Below, piece after piece: positions 32,764 to 40,360 of a DNA stretch of 64,000 nucleotides. The translations under genes and the position numbers were made by a program. The notes below the pieces were generated by a model that was given only the letters and a program-made list of their open reading frames with translations, ran no database searches and was not told the DNA's origin. This DNA is from Pedobacter kyungheensis (GTDB taxonomy: Bacteria; Bacteroidota; Bacteroidia; Sphingobacteriales; Sphingobacteriaceae): contig NZ_JSYN01000020.1 of assembly GCF_000812965.1 (NCBI RefSeq), positions 124,001 through 188,000 of the forward strand, in the 5' to 3' direction. How positions within the stretch are numbered: the stretch's first letter is position 1; each line of letters opens with the position of its first letter.

Positions 32764-33942
32764 ATGATTAGCGTTAAAGCAGCAAAAGACCTTATTTCTG
32801 AAAATATTACACGCTTAGCCCCTGTTGTGATCAATCTCGAACAGGCCTCTGGCTATGTACTGGCAGCCGATATTTATGCACGATTCGATATTCCCGCTTT
32901 CAGACAATCATCAATGGATGGTTATGCCCTGAAATTTGCAGATTGTGAAAAAGAATTGCAGTTGATTGGCGAAATGGCAGCGGGTACCTCAACCAATCTT
33001 ACTATTAATGCAGGCGAAACCAGCAGGATATTTACCGGCGCACCCTTACCAGATGGAGCCGATACCGTGGTGATGCAGGAAAAAATTACCCGGACAGGCG
33101 ATAAAATTACCTTGCAGGATACCAACTTAAAATCAGGTTCAAACGTACGCGGCATAGGCTCTGAAATTGCTGCCGGTGCATTGGCCATGGAAAAAGGAGA
33201 TTTGCTGAGTCCGGCCGCCATTGGTTTTTTAGCAGGTATCGGCATTACCGAAGTAAGCGTATTTCCATTGCCACAGATTGCCCTGATTGTAACTGGTAAG
33301 GAATTGCAAAAACCTGGTGAGGCACTGGCTTTTGGTCAGGTATACGAATCTAATTCTTATTCACTTGCAGCTGCTCTAAAAACTGAAGGCATAGCCGATC
33401 TTACAGTTTATGAGGCCGATGATGACCTGAACATCCTGCAAAACGTGCTTCAAACAGCATTAGATAAACATGATTTAGTGCTCCTAACTGGTGGAGTGAG
33501 TGTAGGTGATTATGATTTCGTGATTGAAGCGGCTAAGCGTTGCGGGGTAAAGCAGGTTTTCCATAAAGTTAAACAGAAACCAGGCAAACCGTTGTACTTT
33601 GGTACATATAACCAAAAACTGGTATTTGGTTTACCCGGCAATCCATCTTCTGTACTAAGCTGCTATTATAATTATGTACTGCCAGCTATTAAGGTTTTAT
33701 CGCTAAAAAGCAATCCTGTAACCGAAGTTCAGGCCGTGCTTAGCCATCGCTATAACAAACCTGCCGGACTCACCCATTTCCTGAAAGGTAAATATGAAAA
33801 CGGAAAAGTTAGCCCGCTAGGTGCGCAGGAATCATACCGGCTGAGTTCCTTCGCCCAATCCAATTGCCTTATTTGCTTAAACGAAACGCAAGAAAATTTC
33901 GAAGCAGGAGAAACTGTAACAGTACTCATTTTACCCCAATAA
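32764..33942 (+). CDS. moeA: molybdopterin molybdenumtransferase
   Basis: Inserts molybdate into adenylylated molybdopterin. The frame could open at TTG 32746, but ATG 32764 follows a GGAGG (32748-32752) inside the moaA end and fits the family N-terminus, giving 393 residues. Visible blocks: IPAFRQSSMDGYALKF (about 44-59), GAPLPDGADTVVMQEK, the MoCF-like domain VLLTGGVSVGDYDF (about 240-253) and GKPLYFGTYNQKLVFGLPGN (about 279-298). The C-terminal domain follows. It overlaps nothing but is separated from moaA by only 7 bp. Confidence 0.93.
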   Translation: MISVKAAKDLISENITRLAPVVINLEQASGYVLAADIYARFDIPAFRQSSMDGYALKFADCEKELQLIGEMAAGTSTNLTINAGETSRIFTGAPLPDGADTVVMQEKITRTGDKITLQDTNLKSGSNVRGIGSEIAAGALAMEKGDLLSPAAIGFLAGIGITEVSVFPLPQIALIVTGKELQKPGEALAFGQVYESNSYSLAAALKTEGIADLTVYEADDDLNILQNVLQTALDKHDLVLLTGGVSVGDYDFVIEAAKRCGVKQVFHKVKQKPGKPLYFGTYNQKLVFGLPGNPSSVLSCYYNYVLPAIKVLSLKSNPVTEVQAVLSHRYNKPAGLTHFLKGKYENGKVSPLGAQESYRLSSFAQSNCLICLNETQENFEAGETVTVLILPQ

Positions 33943-33944
33943 CT

Positions 33945-34685
33945 ATGCAAGAGAGCTTTATCCTGTTTTACTGTTTACTATTTATTGTTGCCTTTTTATA
34001 TGCCTCAGTAGGTCATGGCGGGGCAAGTGGCTATCTGGCACTAATGGCCATTTTTGCCATTTCGCCTGCCGTAATGAAACCCACAGCCCTGTTACTCAAT
34101 CTTTTTGTTTCCTCCACTTCTTTTATTCAATTTTATCGTGGCGGGCATTTTAAATGGAAAACCTTTTGGCCTTTTGCTTTAGCCTCTATCCCACTCTCCT
34201 TTGTGGGCGGTATGATGGCAATCGAAAGTTCCATCTACAAAAAAATACTGGGTGTGCTGTTACTGATCCCTGTAATTCGTTTTTTCTTTTTTAAAAACAC
34301 CGATCCCAAAGATTTTAAACCATCAAATATTCCTTTATCACTGGCCATTGGTGGCATTATTGGCCTCTTGTCGGGCATGATCGGTATCGGCGGCGGCATT
34401 ATCCTCTCACCTGTATTACTGCTGTTAAAATGGACAGATCAGAAACAAACCGCAGCCATTAGCGCTGCTTTTATCTTTGTTAACTCAGTTTCGGGTTTGG
34501 GTGGCCAATTAATCAAAGGTTTTGAATTTAACAGCCACATGCTGGCTTATGTGGGTGTTGCCTTTGCAGGTGGCATTTGTGGTGCCTATTTTGGTGCGCT
34601 GAAATTCCCGCAAACCGTATTAAAAAATGTACTGGCCTGCGTGCTGGCCTTAGCTGCTTATAAACTCCTTTTTACCCATGCTTAA
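33945..34685 (+). CDS. TauE/SafE-family membrane permease
   Basis: The frame is open from 33864 inside moeA, but ATG 33945, 2 bp after the moeA stop, starts a normal membrane protein of 246 residues with about eight helices. The repeated family motif appears as ASVGHGGASGYLAL near the N-terminus and GMIGIGGGIILSPVLLLL near the middle. Members export sulfite or sulfoacetate, or move other anions. Inside a molybdopterin operon it may handle an anion linked to a molybdoenzyme (for example sulfite), or supply sulfur or molybdate-related anions. This is inference. Confidence 0.85.
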   Translation: MQESFILFYCLLFIVAFLYASVGHGGASGYLALMAIFAISPAVMKPTALLLNLFVSSTSFIQFYRGGHFKWKTFWPFALASIPLSFVGGMMAIESSIYKKILGVLLLIPVIRFFFFKNTDPKDFKPSNIPLSLAIGGIIGLLSGMIGIGGGIILSPVLLLLKWTDQKQTAAISAAFIFVNSVSGLGGQLIKGFEFNSHMLAYVGVAFAGGICGAYFGALKFPQTVLKNVLACVLALAAYKLLFTHA

Positions 34686-34686
34686 G

Positions 34687-35184
34687 ATGAAATATTTATT
34701 TATAGCTTTATTATTTACAGCTTTTGCTGCCCAGGCACAAGAAAGCAAACAATTTGTAATTGAAGGAAAGGTTAAGACAAACCTAACGGTTGCCATGGCC
34801 GATTTAAAACAATACAAAACCATTAGTTTGGATAGTATTACCGTTTTTAACCACTTAATGCAGCGCAAAAGCAGCATTAAAAATGTAAAAGGCGTGTTAT
34901 TGAAAGATATTCTGGCCAAAGTAGAAATCGATACCGATTCGCCTAAAAAGCTGAGCGAGTTCTACCTGGTATTTACGGCTACCGACAATTATAAGGTGGT
35001 ATATTCATGGAATGAAATTTTTAACTCGCCAACCGGTAACCAGTTGCTGGTACTTACCAGTTACGATACAGATCCGGCCAAAACCGAAAAAGGTAATATT
35101 GCCGTAATTACTGCAAGCGATTTTGCCACTGGCAGACGATTTGTAAAAGGATTGAGCAAAATCAACATCTTACAGGTAAATTAG
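34687..35184 (+). CDS. periplasmic protein, possibly molybdopterin-binding-like
   Basis: 165 residues from ATG 34687 (a second ATG at 34678 adds three residues and overlaps the permease stop). A signal peptide (KYLFIALLFTAFAAQAQ) leads to a small domain. Its order resembles the sulfite-oxidase-type molybdopterin-binding fold: FVIEGKVKTNLTVAMADLKQ, VKGVLLKDILAKVEI, FTATDNYKVVYSWNEIF and RRFVKGLSKINIL. The conserved Cys that binds molybdenum in true oxidases is absent, as the protein has no Cys. Position among moa/moe genes supports a link to molybdenum enzymes, but catalysis is doubtful. Confidence 0.65.
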   Translation: MKYLFIALLFTAFAAQAQESKQFVIEGKVKTNLTVAMADLKQYKTISLDSITVFNHLMQRKSSIKNVKGVLLKDILAKVEIDTDSPKKLSEFYLVFTATDNYKVVYSWNEIFNSPTGNQLLVLTSYDTDPAKTEKGNIAVITASDFATGRRFVKGLSKINILQVN

Positions 35185-35188
35185 CCCC

Positions 35189-35422
35189 ATGAAAATTGAA
35201 ATCATCAGTTTTGGAAAAATTGCCGAGTTTATCAGCGATCAAAAAATTGATATCGCTGAAATTGCCGACACCGATAGCTTAAAAATGCACCTGGAAACTT
35301 TATTCCCGGAGTTAAAAGGTATGAAATACAAATTTGCGTTAAACAATCAACTGGTACAGGCAAACAGCATCATTAACCAAAACGATATATTGGCCATCAT
35401 GCCGCCTTTTTCCGGGGGATAA
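35189..35422 (+). CDS. moaD: molybdopterin synthase sulfur carrier subunit
   Basis: 77 residues, ubiquitin-like, ending in the required Gly-Gly (MPPFSGG) that is adenylylated by MoeB and then carries the thiocarboxylate. The N-terminal strand KIEIISFGKIAEFI and the central LKMHLETLFPELKG fit MoaD. It is 4 bp after the periplasmic protein gene and 3 bp before moeB, in the order expected for functional coupling. Confidence 0.9.
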   Translation: MKIEIISFGKIAEFISDQKIDIAEIADTDSLKMHLETLFPELKGMKYKFALNNQLVQANSIINQNDILAIMPPFSGG

Positions 35423-35425
35423 AAA

Positions 35426-36532
35426 ATGAGTGCAGAACGATACAACAGGCAAATTATCCTGAAAGGATTTGGTGAAGCAGCGCAACAGCAGCTTTTAAAA
35501 GCAAAAGTGCTGGTTATTGGCGCGGGCGGACTGGGCTGTCCGGCATTACAGTACCTGGCAGCGGCAGGAATAGGCCATTTGGGTATTGTTGATGATGATA
35601 CCGTTTCTTTATCCAACCTGCACCGTCAGATTCTGTTTACGACGCCCGATATCGGAAAATTAAAAACAGAGGTTGCTTCAAAAAGATTACAGGAAATGAA
35701 TCCCCAGATTGGGATCGTTACCCACCCTATCCGGCTACAAAAAGGCAATATCCTCGATATTTTATCCCGCTACGACTATATTTTAGATGGTACCGATAAT
35801 TTTGAATCGCGATACCTGATTAACGATGCCTGTGCCCTGCTTAACAAACCTTTAATATTTGCAGCCGTTTCGGGATTTGAAGGCCAGCTGGCCATATTTA
35901 ATGCTGCAGATAATTTAGCAGGAAGCACCAACTACCGCGATATTTTTCCAGTGCCTCCCGGCAAGGGCGAAATCCCAAATTGTGCAGAAAATGGGGTTCT
36001 TGGAGTATTACCGGGGATAATTGGTACCATGGCAGCGGCAGAAACCATTAAACTGATTACCAAAACCGGCCAGCCGCTAAACAATAAAATATTAAACTAC
36101 AACTTACTTACACACCAGCAATATATCATCAACATTAGCCAGAGCAGTGATTATGTACTGCCCAAATCAGTTGCTGAATTTTTAAATATGGAATATCAGG
36201 ATACCAGCGAAGCGCCCCACGGATACGAAGAAATAGATACCGCGGCACTTACCAAACTCAGGCAACAAGAATCTGTTATCCTGATCGATGTACGCGAAAA
36301 ACATGAGGTACCGGTATTGGATAAACAGGTTTTCACACAGGTGCCGATGTCAGAATTGAACGCTTTTATTACCAAAGGATTTTCGCAAAAACATGTGGTT
36401 TTAATTTGTCAGCATGGCATCAGAAGTGTTGCCGCTGCCGAAACACTCCAGGAAAAATTTGGCAACAGCAAGAAAATATACAGCTTAAAAGGTGGAATTG
36501 TTAAATGGAGAGACTATTTTATGAGACCTTAA
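35426..36532 (+). CDS. moeB: MoeB/ThiF-type adenylyltransferase with rhodanese domain
   Basis: 368 residues. The E1-like domain (about 1-245) has the nucleotide loop VIGAGGLGCPALQYLAAAG, DDDTVSLSNLHRQILF and the Cys loop NCAENGVLGVLPGIIG. A rhodanese domain follows (about 265-368) with ILIDVREKHEVP and active Cys in LICQHGIRS. The protein would activate MoaD and supply sulfur to it. The two CxxC pairs that bind structural zinc in E. coli MoeB are missing: the expected first site reads TNYRDIFPV, and no pair is found near the end of the first domain. The fusion to rhodanese is common in this family. Confidence 0.9.
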   Translation: MSAERYNRQIILKGFGEAAQQQLLKAKVLVIGAGGLGCPALQYLAAAGIGHLGIVDDDTVSLSNLHRQILFTTPDIGKLKTEVASKRLQEMNPQIGIVTHPIRLQKGNILDILSRYDYILDGTDNFESRYLINDACALLNKPLIFAAVSGFEGQLAIFNAADNLAGSTNYRDIFPVPPGKGEIPNCAENGVLGVLPGIIGTMAAAETIKLITKTGQPLNNKILNYNLLTHQQYIINISQSSDYVLPKSVAEFLNMEYQDTSEAPHGYEEIDTAALTKLRQQESVILIDVREKHEVPVLDKQVFTQVPMSELNAFITKGFSQKHVVLICQHGIRSVAAAETLQEKFGNSKKIYSLKGGIVKWRDYFMRP

Positions 36533-36533
36533 C

Positions 36534-36977
36534 ATGAGCGACAAGAAGATCAAAAACATATTTGTACAAGGCAAAATAGAACCCGCTTTTATTGCCGATA
36601 GCATTGCCAAACACAGCAGCAAAACAGGCATTGGTGGCCACAGCATTTTTATGGGCCAGGTGCGCAAAGATGAAATAGCCGGCAAATTGGTTGCTGCAAT
36701 CGAATACACCACCTACGAACCCCTTGCGCTCGAAAAAATGCACGAGATCAGAGAAGCTGTTTTTGCGAAATATCCGCTTAGCTGCATGCACGTTTACCAC
36801 AGTTTAGGCACCATAAATGCAGGCGAAATCTGCTTATTTGTGTTTACCTCATCTGCTCACCGCAAACCAGCCATTGATGCCTGCAGTGAAGTGGTAGAAC
36901 GTTTAAAAGCCGAATTACCGGTTTGGGGAAAAGAAATTTTTGAAGACTCCACCCACCAGTGGAAAGAAAATATGTAA
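36534..36977 (+). CDS. moaE: molybdopterin synthase catalytic subunit
   Basis: 147 residues. It has the family features GGHSIFMGQVRKDEIAGK, IEYTTYEPLALEKMHEI, HVYHSLGTINAGEI, SSAHRKPAIDAC and the active-site Lys block LPVWGKEIFED. With MoaD it converts precursor Z to molybdopterin. It begins 1 bp after the moeB stop and is followed 1 bp later by the moaC-moaB gene. Cytosolic. Confidence 0.92.
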   Translation: MSDKKIKNIFVQGKIEPAFIADSIAKHSSKTGIGGHSIFMGQVRKDEIAGKLVAAIEYTTYEPLALEKMHEIREAVFAKYPLSCMHVYHSLGTINAGEICLFVFTSSAHRKPAIDACSEVVERLKAELPVWGKEIFEDSTHQWKENM

Positions 36978-36978
36978 C

Positions 36979-37887
36979 ATGGTTAATATCACAAAAAAAA
37001 CGAACAGCTTAAGGATTGCCATTGCTACCGCTACGGTAAAAGTATCGAAACAGGAAACGATTGATGCCATTGAACAGCGCAAAATACCCAAGGGTGATGT
37101 GTTCGAATTTGCACGCGCTGCCGGGCTGTTTGGCGTTAAAAAAACCAGTGATGTTATTCCCGATTGTCATCCGCTCCCGGTAGAATATACGGCAATTACT
37201 TACGAAATCATTAATCTGGAGGTAATTATTACCGTTGAAGTGCATACCGTTTACAAAACCGGTGTAGAAGTGGAGGCCATGCACGGTGCTTCTGTTGCAG
37301 CGTTGACCATGTACGATATGCTGAAACCGATTGATAAAGGTGTAGAAATAGCCAATATTAAATTGCTTAAAAAATCGGGTGGCAAAACCGATCTTAAAAA
37401 TGCACGGTTTCCTGAAATAAAGGCAGCGGTTGTGGTTTGCTCTGATTCTGTTTACGAAAATAAAGCGCAAGATAGCTCTGGCAAAGCCATTATGGCCCGC
37501 CTGGAGCAATTTAGTATCGATACTGAAAAATACGAAATCGTGCCTGATGAAGTTAAAGCCATTGGCGATAAAGCTACGGAATTGAGCAATGCTGGTTTCC
37601 AGCTGTTGATCTTTACCGGAGGTACAGGCCTTTCTCCCCGCGATGTAACACCAGAAGCCATTTTGCCCCTAATTGATAAACCCATAGCCGGCATTATGGA
37701 AACTGCCCGCCATTATGGACAGGAACGCATGCCTTATGCCATGCTTTCGCGCGGAGTGGCAGGTTTTATTGGCCAAACGCTTGTGCTTACCTTCCCCGGC
37801 TCCAAAAATGGTGTAGAAGAAAGTATGGATGTATTATTTCCGCATGTTTTTCACCTGTTCAAAGTAATTAAAGGCGAAAAACATTAG
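36979..37887 (+). CDS. moaCB: bifunctional MoaC-MoaB/MogA fusion
   Basis: The frame opens earlier (36940) inside moaE, but ATG 36979 is the natural start, giving 302 residues. The first half (about 1-140) is MoaC: KGDVFEFARAAGLFGVKKTS, IPDCHPLPV, KTGVEVEAMHGASVAALTMY and LKKSGGKT. The second half (about 148-302) is a MoaB/MogA-type domain: AAVVVCSDSVYENKAQDSSG, LLIFTGGTGLSPRDVTPEAI, and LTFPGSKNGVEESMDVLFPH. It would combine pyranopterin formation with molybdopterin adenylylation. It is the last gene of the operon; no mobA or mobB is present in the window. Confidence 0.92.
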   Translation: MVNITKKTNSLRIAIATATVKVSKQETIDAIEQRKIPKGDVFEFARAAGLFGVKKTSDVIPDCHPLPVEYTAITYEIINLEVIITVEVHTVYKTGVEVEAMHGASVAALTMYDMLKPIDKGVEIANIKLLKKSGGKTDLKNARFPEIKAAVVVCSDSVYENKAQDSSGKAIMARLEQFSIDTEKYEIVPDEVKAIGDKATELSNAGFQLLIFTGGTGLSPRDVTPEAILPLIDKPIAGIMETARHYGQERMPYAMLSRGVAGFIGQTLVLTFPGSKNGVEESMDVLFPHVFHLFKVIKGEKH

Positions 37888-37922
37888 GTTTTGTTGTATC
37901 AAACCTTGCTTTCTCTTTAAGC

Positions 37923-37994
37923 TTGTCACGTTGAGCCTGTCGAAACGCCTCATTAGCAATTTACATAGATCCTTCGACAGGCTCAGGATGACAA
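37923..37994. repeat. long inverted repeat (GAGCCTGTCGAA family)
   Basis: TTGTCACGTTGAGCCTGTCG (37923-37942, continuing AAACG) faces CCTTCGACAGGCTCAGGATG (37971-37990, continuing ACAA). The arms pair over about 20 positions with a 23-bp loop. The core GAGCCTGTCGAA / TTCGACAGGCTC is a familiar intergenic repeat of this phylum. It follows the molybdopterin operon and could end its transcript. Confidence 0.8.
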
Positions 37995-38106
37995 CCTATC
38001 CAATACCCTCCTGATTACCAGCCCATCTGCATTTTATACAACTAACGTATTAATCTTAATTCAATCTAAACAACATAATTCCCTTTTCTGATCAAAAATT
38101 AAGTCT

Positions 38107-38114
38107 TATTTTTG
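38107..38114 (+). promoter_or_regulatory. candidate -7 box just before the 38119 gene
   Basis: TATTTTTG matches TAnnTTTG exactly and ends 4 bp before the ATG at 38119. If used, transcription would start at or very near the start codon, making a leaderless message. No spaced TTG is found, so this may be chance in A+T-rich DNA. Confidence 0.3.
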
Positions 38115-38118
38115 CCGC

Positions 38119-38460
38119 ATGTCGGCTAAATACAAGGTTTTATACTTCTTCCAAAATTCAGAAACAATTATCCTGGAAATACAACGTCTTGATTTACCTC
38201 CAAATGCAGATGCAGAAACAACTTACCACTGGCTTTACTTTGATAAAATGACAGGTTCATTGATCAAACTATGGTTCCGTTCACTGGATTCTTCTTCTGA
38301 GATTGAGGAGCGGTATTTTGAGCAAGGTTATCTAAAGTTCAACAAAACCGAAGCTACATACATCGAAAAACACAATTCTTCTCAGCAAAAGCTAAATAAT
38401 ATGGGCAACAGAACTATTGACGGTCCTATTGTTGAAATGCTCGAAAATTATCTGAAATAA
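38119..38460 (+). CDS. hypothetical protein
   Basis: 113 residues, not recognised. It is soluble, acidic and rich in aromatic residues. The first half looks like a small beta-structure (KYKVLYFFQNSETIILEIQR, then YHWLYFDKMTGSLIKLWF). The second half looks helical with a polar C-terminus (IDGPIVEMLENYL). No signal peptide, no Cys. It stands alone between the hairpin repeat and a convergent unknown gene, with codon use like its neighbours. I cannot suggest a function. Confidence 0.6.
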   Translation: MSAKYKVLYFFQNSETIILEIQRLDLPPNADAETTYHWLYFDKMTGSLIKLWFRSLDSSSEIEERYFEQGYLKFNKTEATYIEKHNSSQQKLNNMGNRTIDGPIVEMLENYLK

Positions 38461-38468
38461 AACCCGTT

Positions 38469-39068
38469 TTAAGCCATCTCAGGAAGCTCAGCAGTTAAAC
38501 CCTGCTTGCTTAACGGATATCTGGATTGGTGAAAATTTTGGAGGGTTGCAGCAAAACCGGAGTACCAATCCTGTTTTTGCATTTCATCTAAAAGTTGTGC
38601 ACACGAGCACACATCAGCATCGGCCTGGTGAATGGCTCTGGCTACAAAACCAACAACTTCCCAAATGCCATCCATTAAAAAGAACCTGAATGCAGCCAGA
38701 ATTGCCGACCATTGCACTTTCTTAGGGTGAAGGAGGAAAAACCTGCAAATGGGGCTACATAAGCGCTTAAACGACATATAATCTTCTTCTGCTCCTTTCA
38801 CATCCAACAAACCATCGCTGTAAGGCAGGTGTATAATTGCTGTTGAAATCTTATCGAGTCCGTGAACATATACGCTCGAGGCGCAAATAGAAGAAATGGA
38901 AATGAGCGAAAGGTGATCGTAAATTTCGGGATGCATTTTCAGTTTTCCATTTCGTACAAATACCAATCCGCCTTTTTTAGCGGCTGCCTGCACATTCATG
39001 GCCGAAAGGCTTAGCAGTTCAAATTCAGCCGCAAAGTTAAGTGCCATCACAAACTGGGCTGCTGCCAT
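38469..39068 (-). CDS. hypothetical protein, Cys- and Ala-rich
   Basis: The frame is open to 39197, but the first 43 residues look like translated spacer. ATG 39068 lies about 60 nt after a good -7 box (39135-39142), so I prefer it, giving 199 residues. The sequence is helical and fairly hydrophobic (AAQFVMALNFAAEFELLSLS, WSAILAAFRFFLMDGIWEVV) without a clear membrane span. Several Cys occur (SICASSVY, LCSPICRFF, DVCSCAQLL). No known domain is recognised. It ends 8 bp from the end of the convergent 38119 gene. Confidence 0.5.
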   Translation of the reverse strand: MAAAQFVMALNFAAEFELLSLSAMNVQAAAKKGGLVFVRNGKLKMHPEIYDHLSLISISSICASSVYVHGLDKISTAIIHLPYSDGLLDVKGAEEDYMSFKRLCSPICRFFLLHPKKVQWSAILAAFRFFLMDGIWEVVGFVARAIHQADADVCSCAQLLDEMQKQDWYSGFAATLQNFHQSRYPLSKQGLTAELPEMA

Positions 39069-39134
39069 AAAAGTGCCTTCATCCAGACGTTTATTGTGTG
39101 TAGCGGGCGTAGATACTGAAAAAATAGAAAGTTG

Positions 39135-39142
39135 CAAAAATA
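39135..39142 (-). promoter_or_regulatory. candidate -7 box for the 38469-39068 gene
   Basis: On the minus strand the bases read TATTTTTG, an exact TAnnTTTG match. It lies inside the longest possible reading frame, so its use would force the shorter start at 39068. Confidence 0.35.
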
Positions 39143-39364
39143 AGTAGTTTTCTGGTTCCGGCCGACTGTATCGACAATAACAAAAATAAAAATCCAATCC
39201 AGAAAACAGCTATGCAAAAGCCCGGCTAAAGTGTTAAAAAAGGTAATTCACTAGAAATGAGCCTGAAATTTTTTCAACGGATACTGTTCATTTTCTGAAC
39301 GACATTATTGTAGGTTTAATTTCCGTTTAATTGGGCAGGAAGAAGTCAAACCCCAAAAATAAGG

Positions 39365-39392
39365 CATAAAAAAAGCAGGACTAAATCCTGCT
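39365..39392 (-). terminator. intrinsic terminator of the cold-shock gene
   Basis: On the minus strand AGCAGGA-TTTAG-TCCTGCT is followed directly by a run of T (hairpin 39392-39374, T-tract 39373-39365). It begins 22 bp after the csp stop codon. Stem, loop and T-tract are all in order. Confidence 0.85.
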
Positions 39393-39414
39393 CAAAATCT
39401 TTTTAGGGGAAGAA

Positions 39415-39603
39415 TTAAACAACTCTTACTTTCACTGCATTAAGGCCTTTTTTGCCTTCTTGAACATCGTATTCAACTGTATCATTTTCTCTGATTTCGT
39501 CAATCAGGCCTGATGCATGCACAAAAATCTCAGTTCCGCCTTCTTCTTTAATAAAGCCGAAGCCTTTTTCTGAGTTAAAAAATTTTACTGTTCCGTTTTT
39601 CAT
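39415..39603 (-). CDS. cold-shock domain protein
   Basis: 62 residues from ATG 39603. The frame is open to 39654, but the extra residues do not belong to the family. The single cold-shock domain has the RNA-binding motifs NGTVKFFNSEKGFGFIKEE (RNP1 region GFGFI) and EIFVHASGL (RNP2 FVH), and ends with GLNAVKVRVV. It binds single-stranded RNA or DNA and acts as an RNA chaperone. It has its own promoter and terminator, so it forms a single-gene unit. Confidence 0.93.
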   Translation of the reverse strand: MKNGTVKFFNSEKGFGFIKEEGGTEIFVHASGLIDEIRENDTVEYDVQEGKKGLNAVKVRVV

Positions 39604-39632
39604 TATACTGGATGTTTTTAAATTTAAAGACC

Positions 39633-39661
39633 CAAAAATAGGATTAAAACCCAAAAACCAA
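39633..39661 (-). promoter_or_regulatory. candidate promoter of the cold-shock gene
   Basis: On the minus strand TTG (39661-39659) is followed after 18 bp by TATTTTTG (39640-39633), an exact -7 match. Transcription would start near 39627, about 24 nt before the start codon at 39603. Confidence 0.5.
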
Positions 39662-39770
39662 AATTACAGGCAAATAAATTTGACAATAATGGAAAAAAAG
39701 TTTCACAACTATTCCGTTTAACTTTACACTTTGACCATTAAATACGCGTTAAGCAGGTATAAAACCCCGT

Positions 39771-40061
39771 TTATTGACTATTTCTTTGCGCAATGGATGA
39801 ATACCAGTTAATTGGATGTGATCTTAAATTCATACCGTCACTTTCGATGTGATAAAGGATAATTGGCATGGTAAAATCGACAAAACGTTCAACCTGTCTT
39901 GAAAGTTTACCCAGAAAATCCATACTGGATACGCCCTCTTTTAAATGTACGTAGATTACACTTTTTGTTTTAAACTCAAAGCGCTCCACTATTCCAGGCC
40001 ACTCTGTTTTTATCCTGCTTAAGAAAGCTTTGATTTTGGTTTCTTCTTTAAGTTTTTCCAT
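39771..40061 (-). CDS. hypothetical small protein
   Basis: 96 residues, not recognised. The N-terminus is a charged helix (EKLKEETKIKAFLSRIKTEW). Next come short strands (ERFEFKTKSVIYVHLKEGVS), a helix (MDFLGKLSRQVERFVDF) and a strand (PIILYHIE), which would fit a small alpha/beta fold. No signal peptide, no Cys, no membrane span. It stands alone between the cold-shock gene and the galactan locus. The alternation of hydrophobic residues and the lack of rival frames support a real gene. Confidence 0.55.
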   Translation of the reverse strand: MEKLKEETKIKAFLSRIKTEWPGIVERFEFKTKSVIYVHLKEGVSSMDFLGKLSRQVERFVDFTMPIILYHIESDGMNLRSHPINWYSSIAQRNSQ

Positions 40062-40226
40062 AAGCTGATCAGGTTTGTTAATATATGCTAATTTAAAAAA
40101 TTATCTGAATGGAGGTGAATTGTAACAGTACCTATACATTCAGTTTATGCATAAAAACCTTTATCATTAAACCCAATTTTGAAACAGAAATTGTGGGGTA
40201 TGTTTATTTTTACAATTGGAGGGAAA

Positions 40227-40264
40227 TTTAAAAGGCCACAGCAAAATGCTGCAACCTTTTAAAA
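40227..40264 (-). terminator. possible terminator after the GH2 gene
   Basis: TTTAAAAGG (40227-40235) pairs with CCTTTTAAA (40255-40263), with an inner CAGCA/TGCTG stem around AAA. It lies about 100 bp after the GH2 stop. The T-tract is short, so it may instead be a structural repeat. Confidence 0.35.
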
Positions 40265-40360
40265 CTTTCAGTTTTAGCGGTATTTAACACAAATGGCCGG
40301 TTAAACTTTTGGTTTAGAAATTATATATTCAAAAAAGCCAGTATGCGACCTGGGCTAAAA

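Noticed and set aside
33864..33944. Longer N-terminus for the TauE-like permease
   Set aside because: The extra residues lie inside moeA in another frame and are basic and non-hydrophobic; ATG 33945 follows the moeA stop directly.
39069..39197. First 43 codons of the 38469-39197 frame
   Set aside because: They look like translated spacer and lie across a good -7 box; ATG 39068 is the likelier start.
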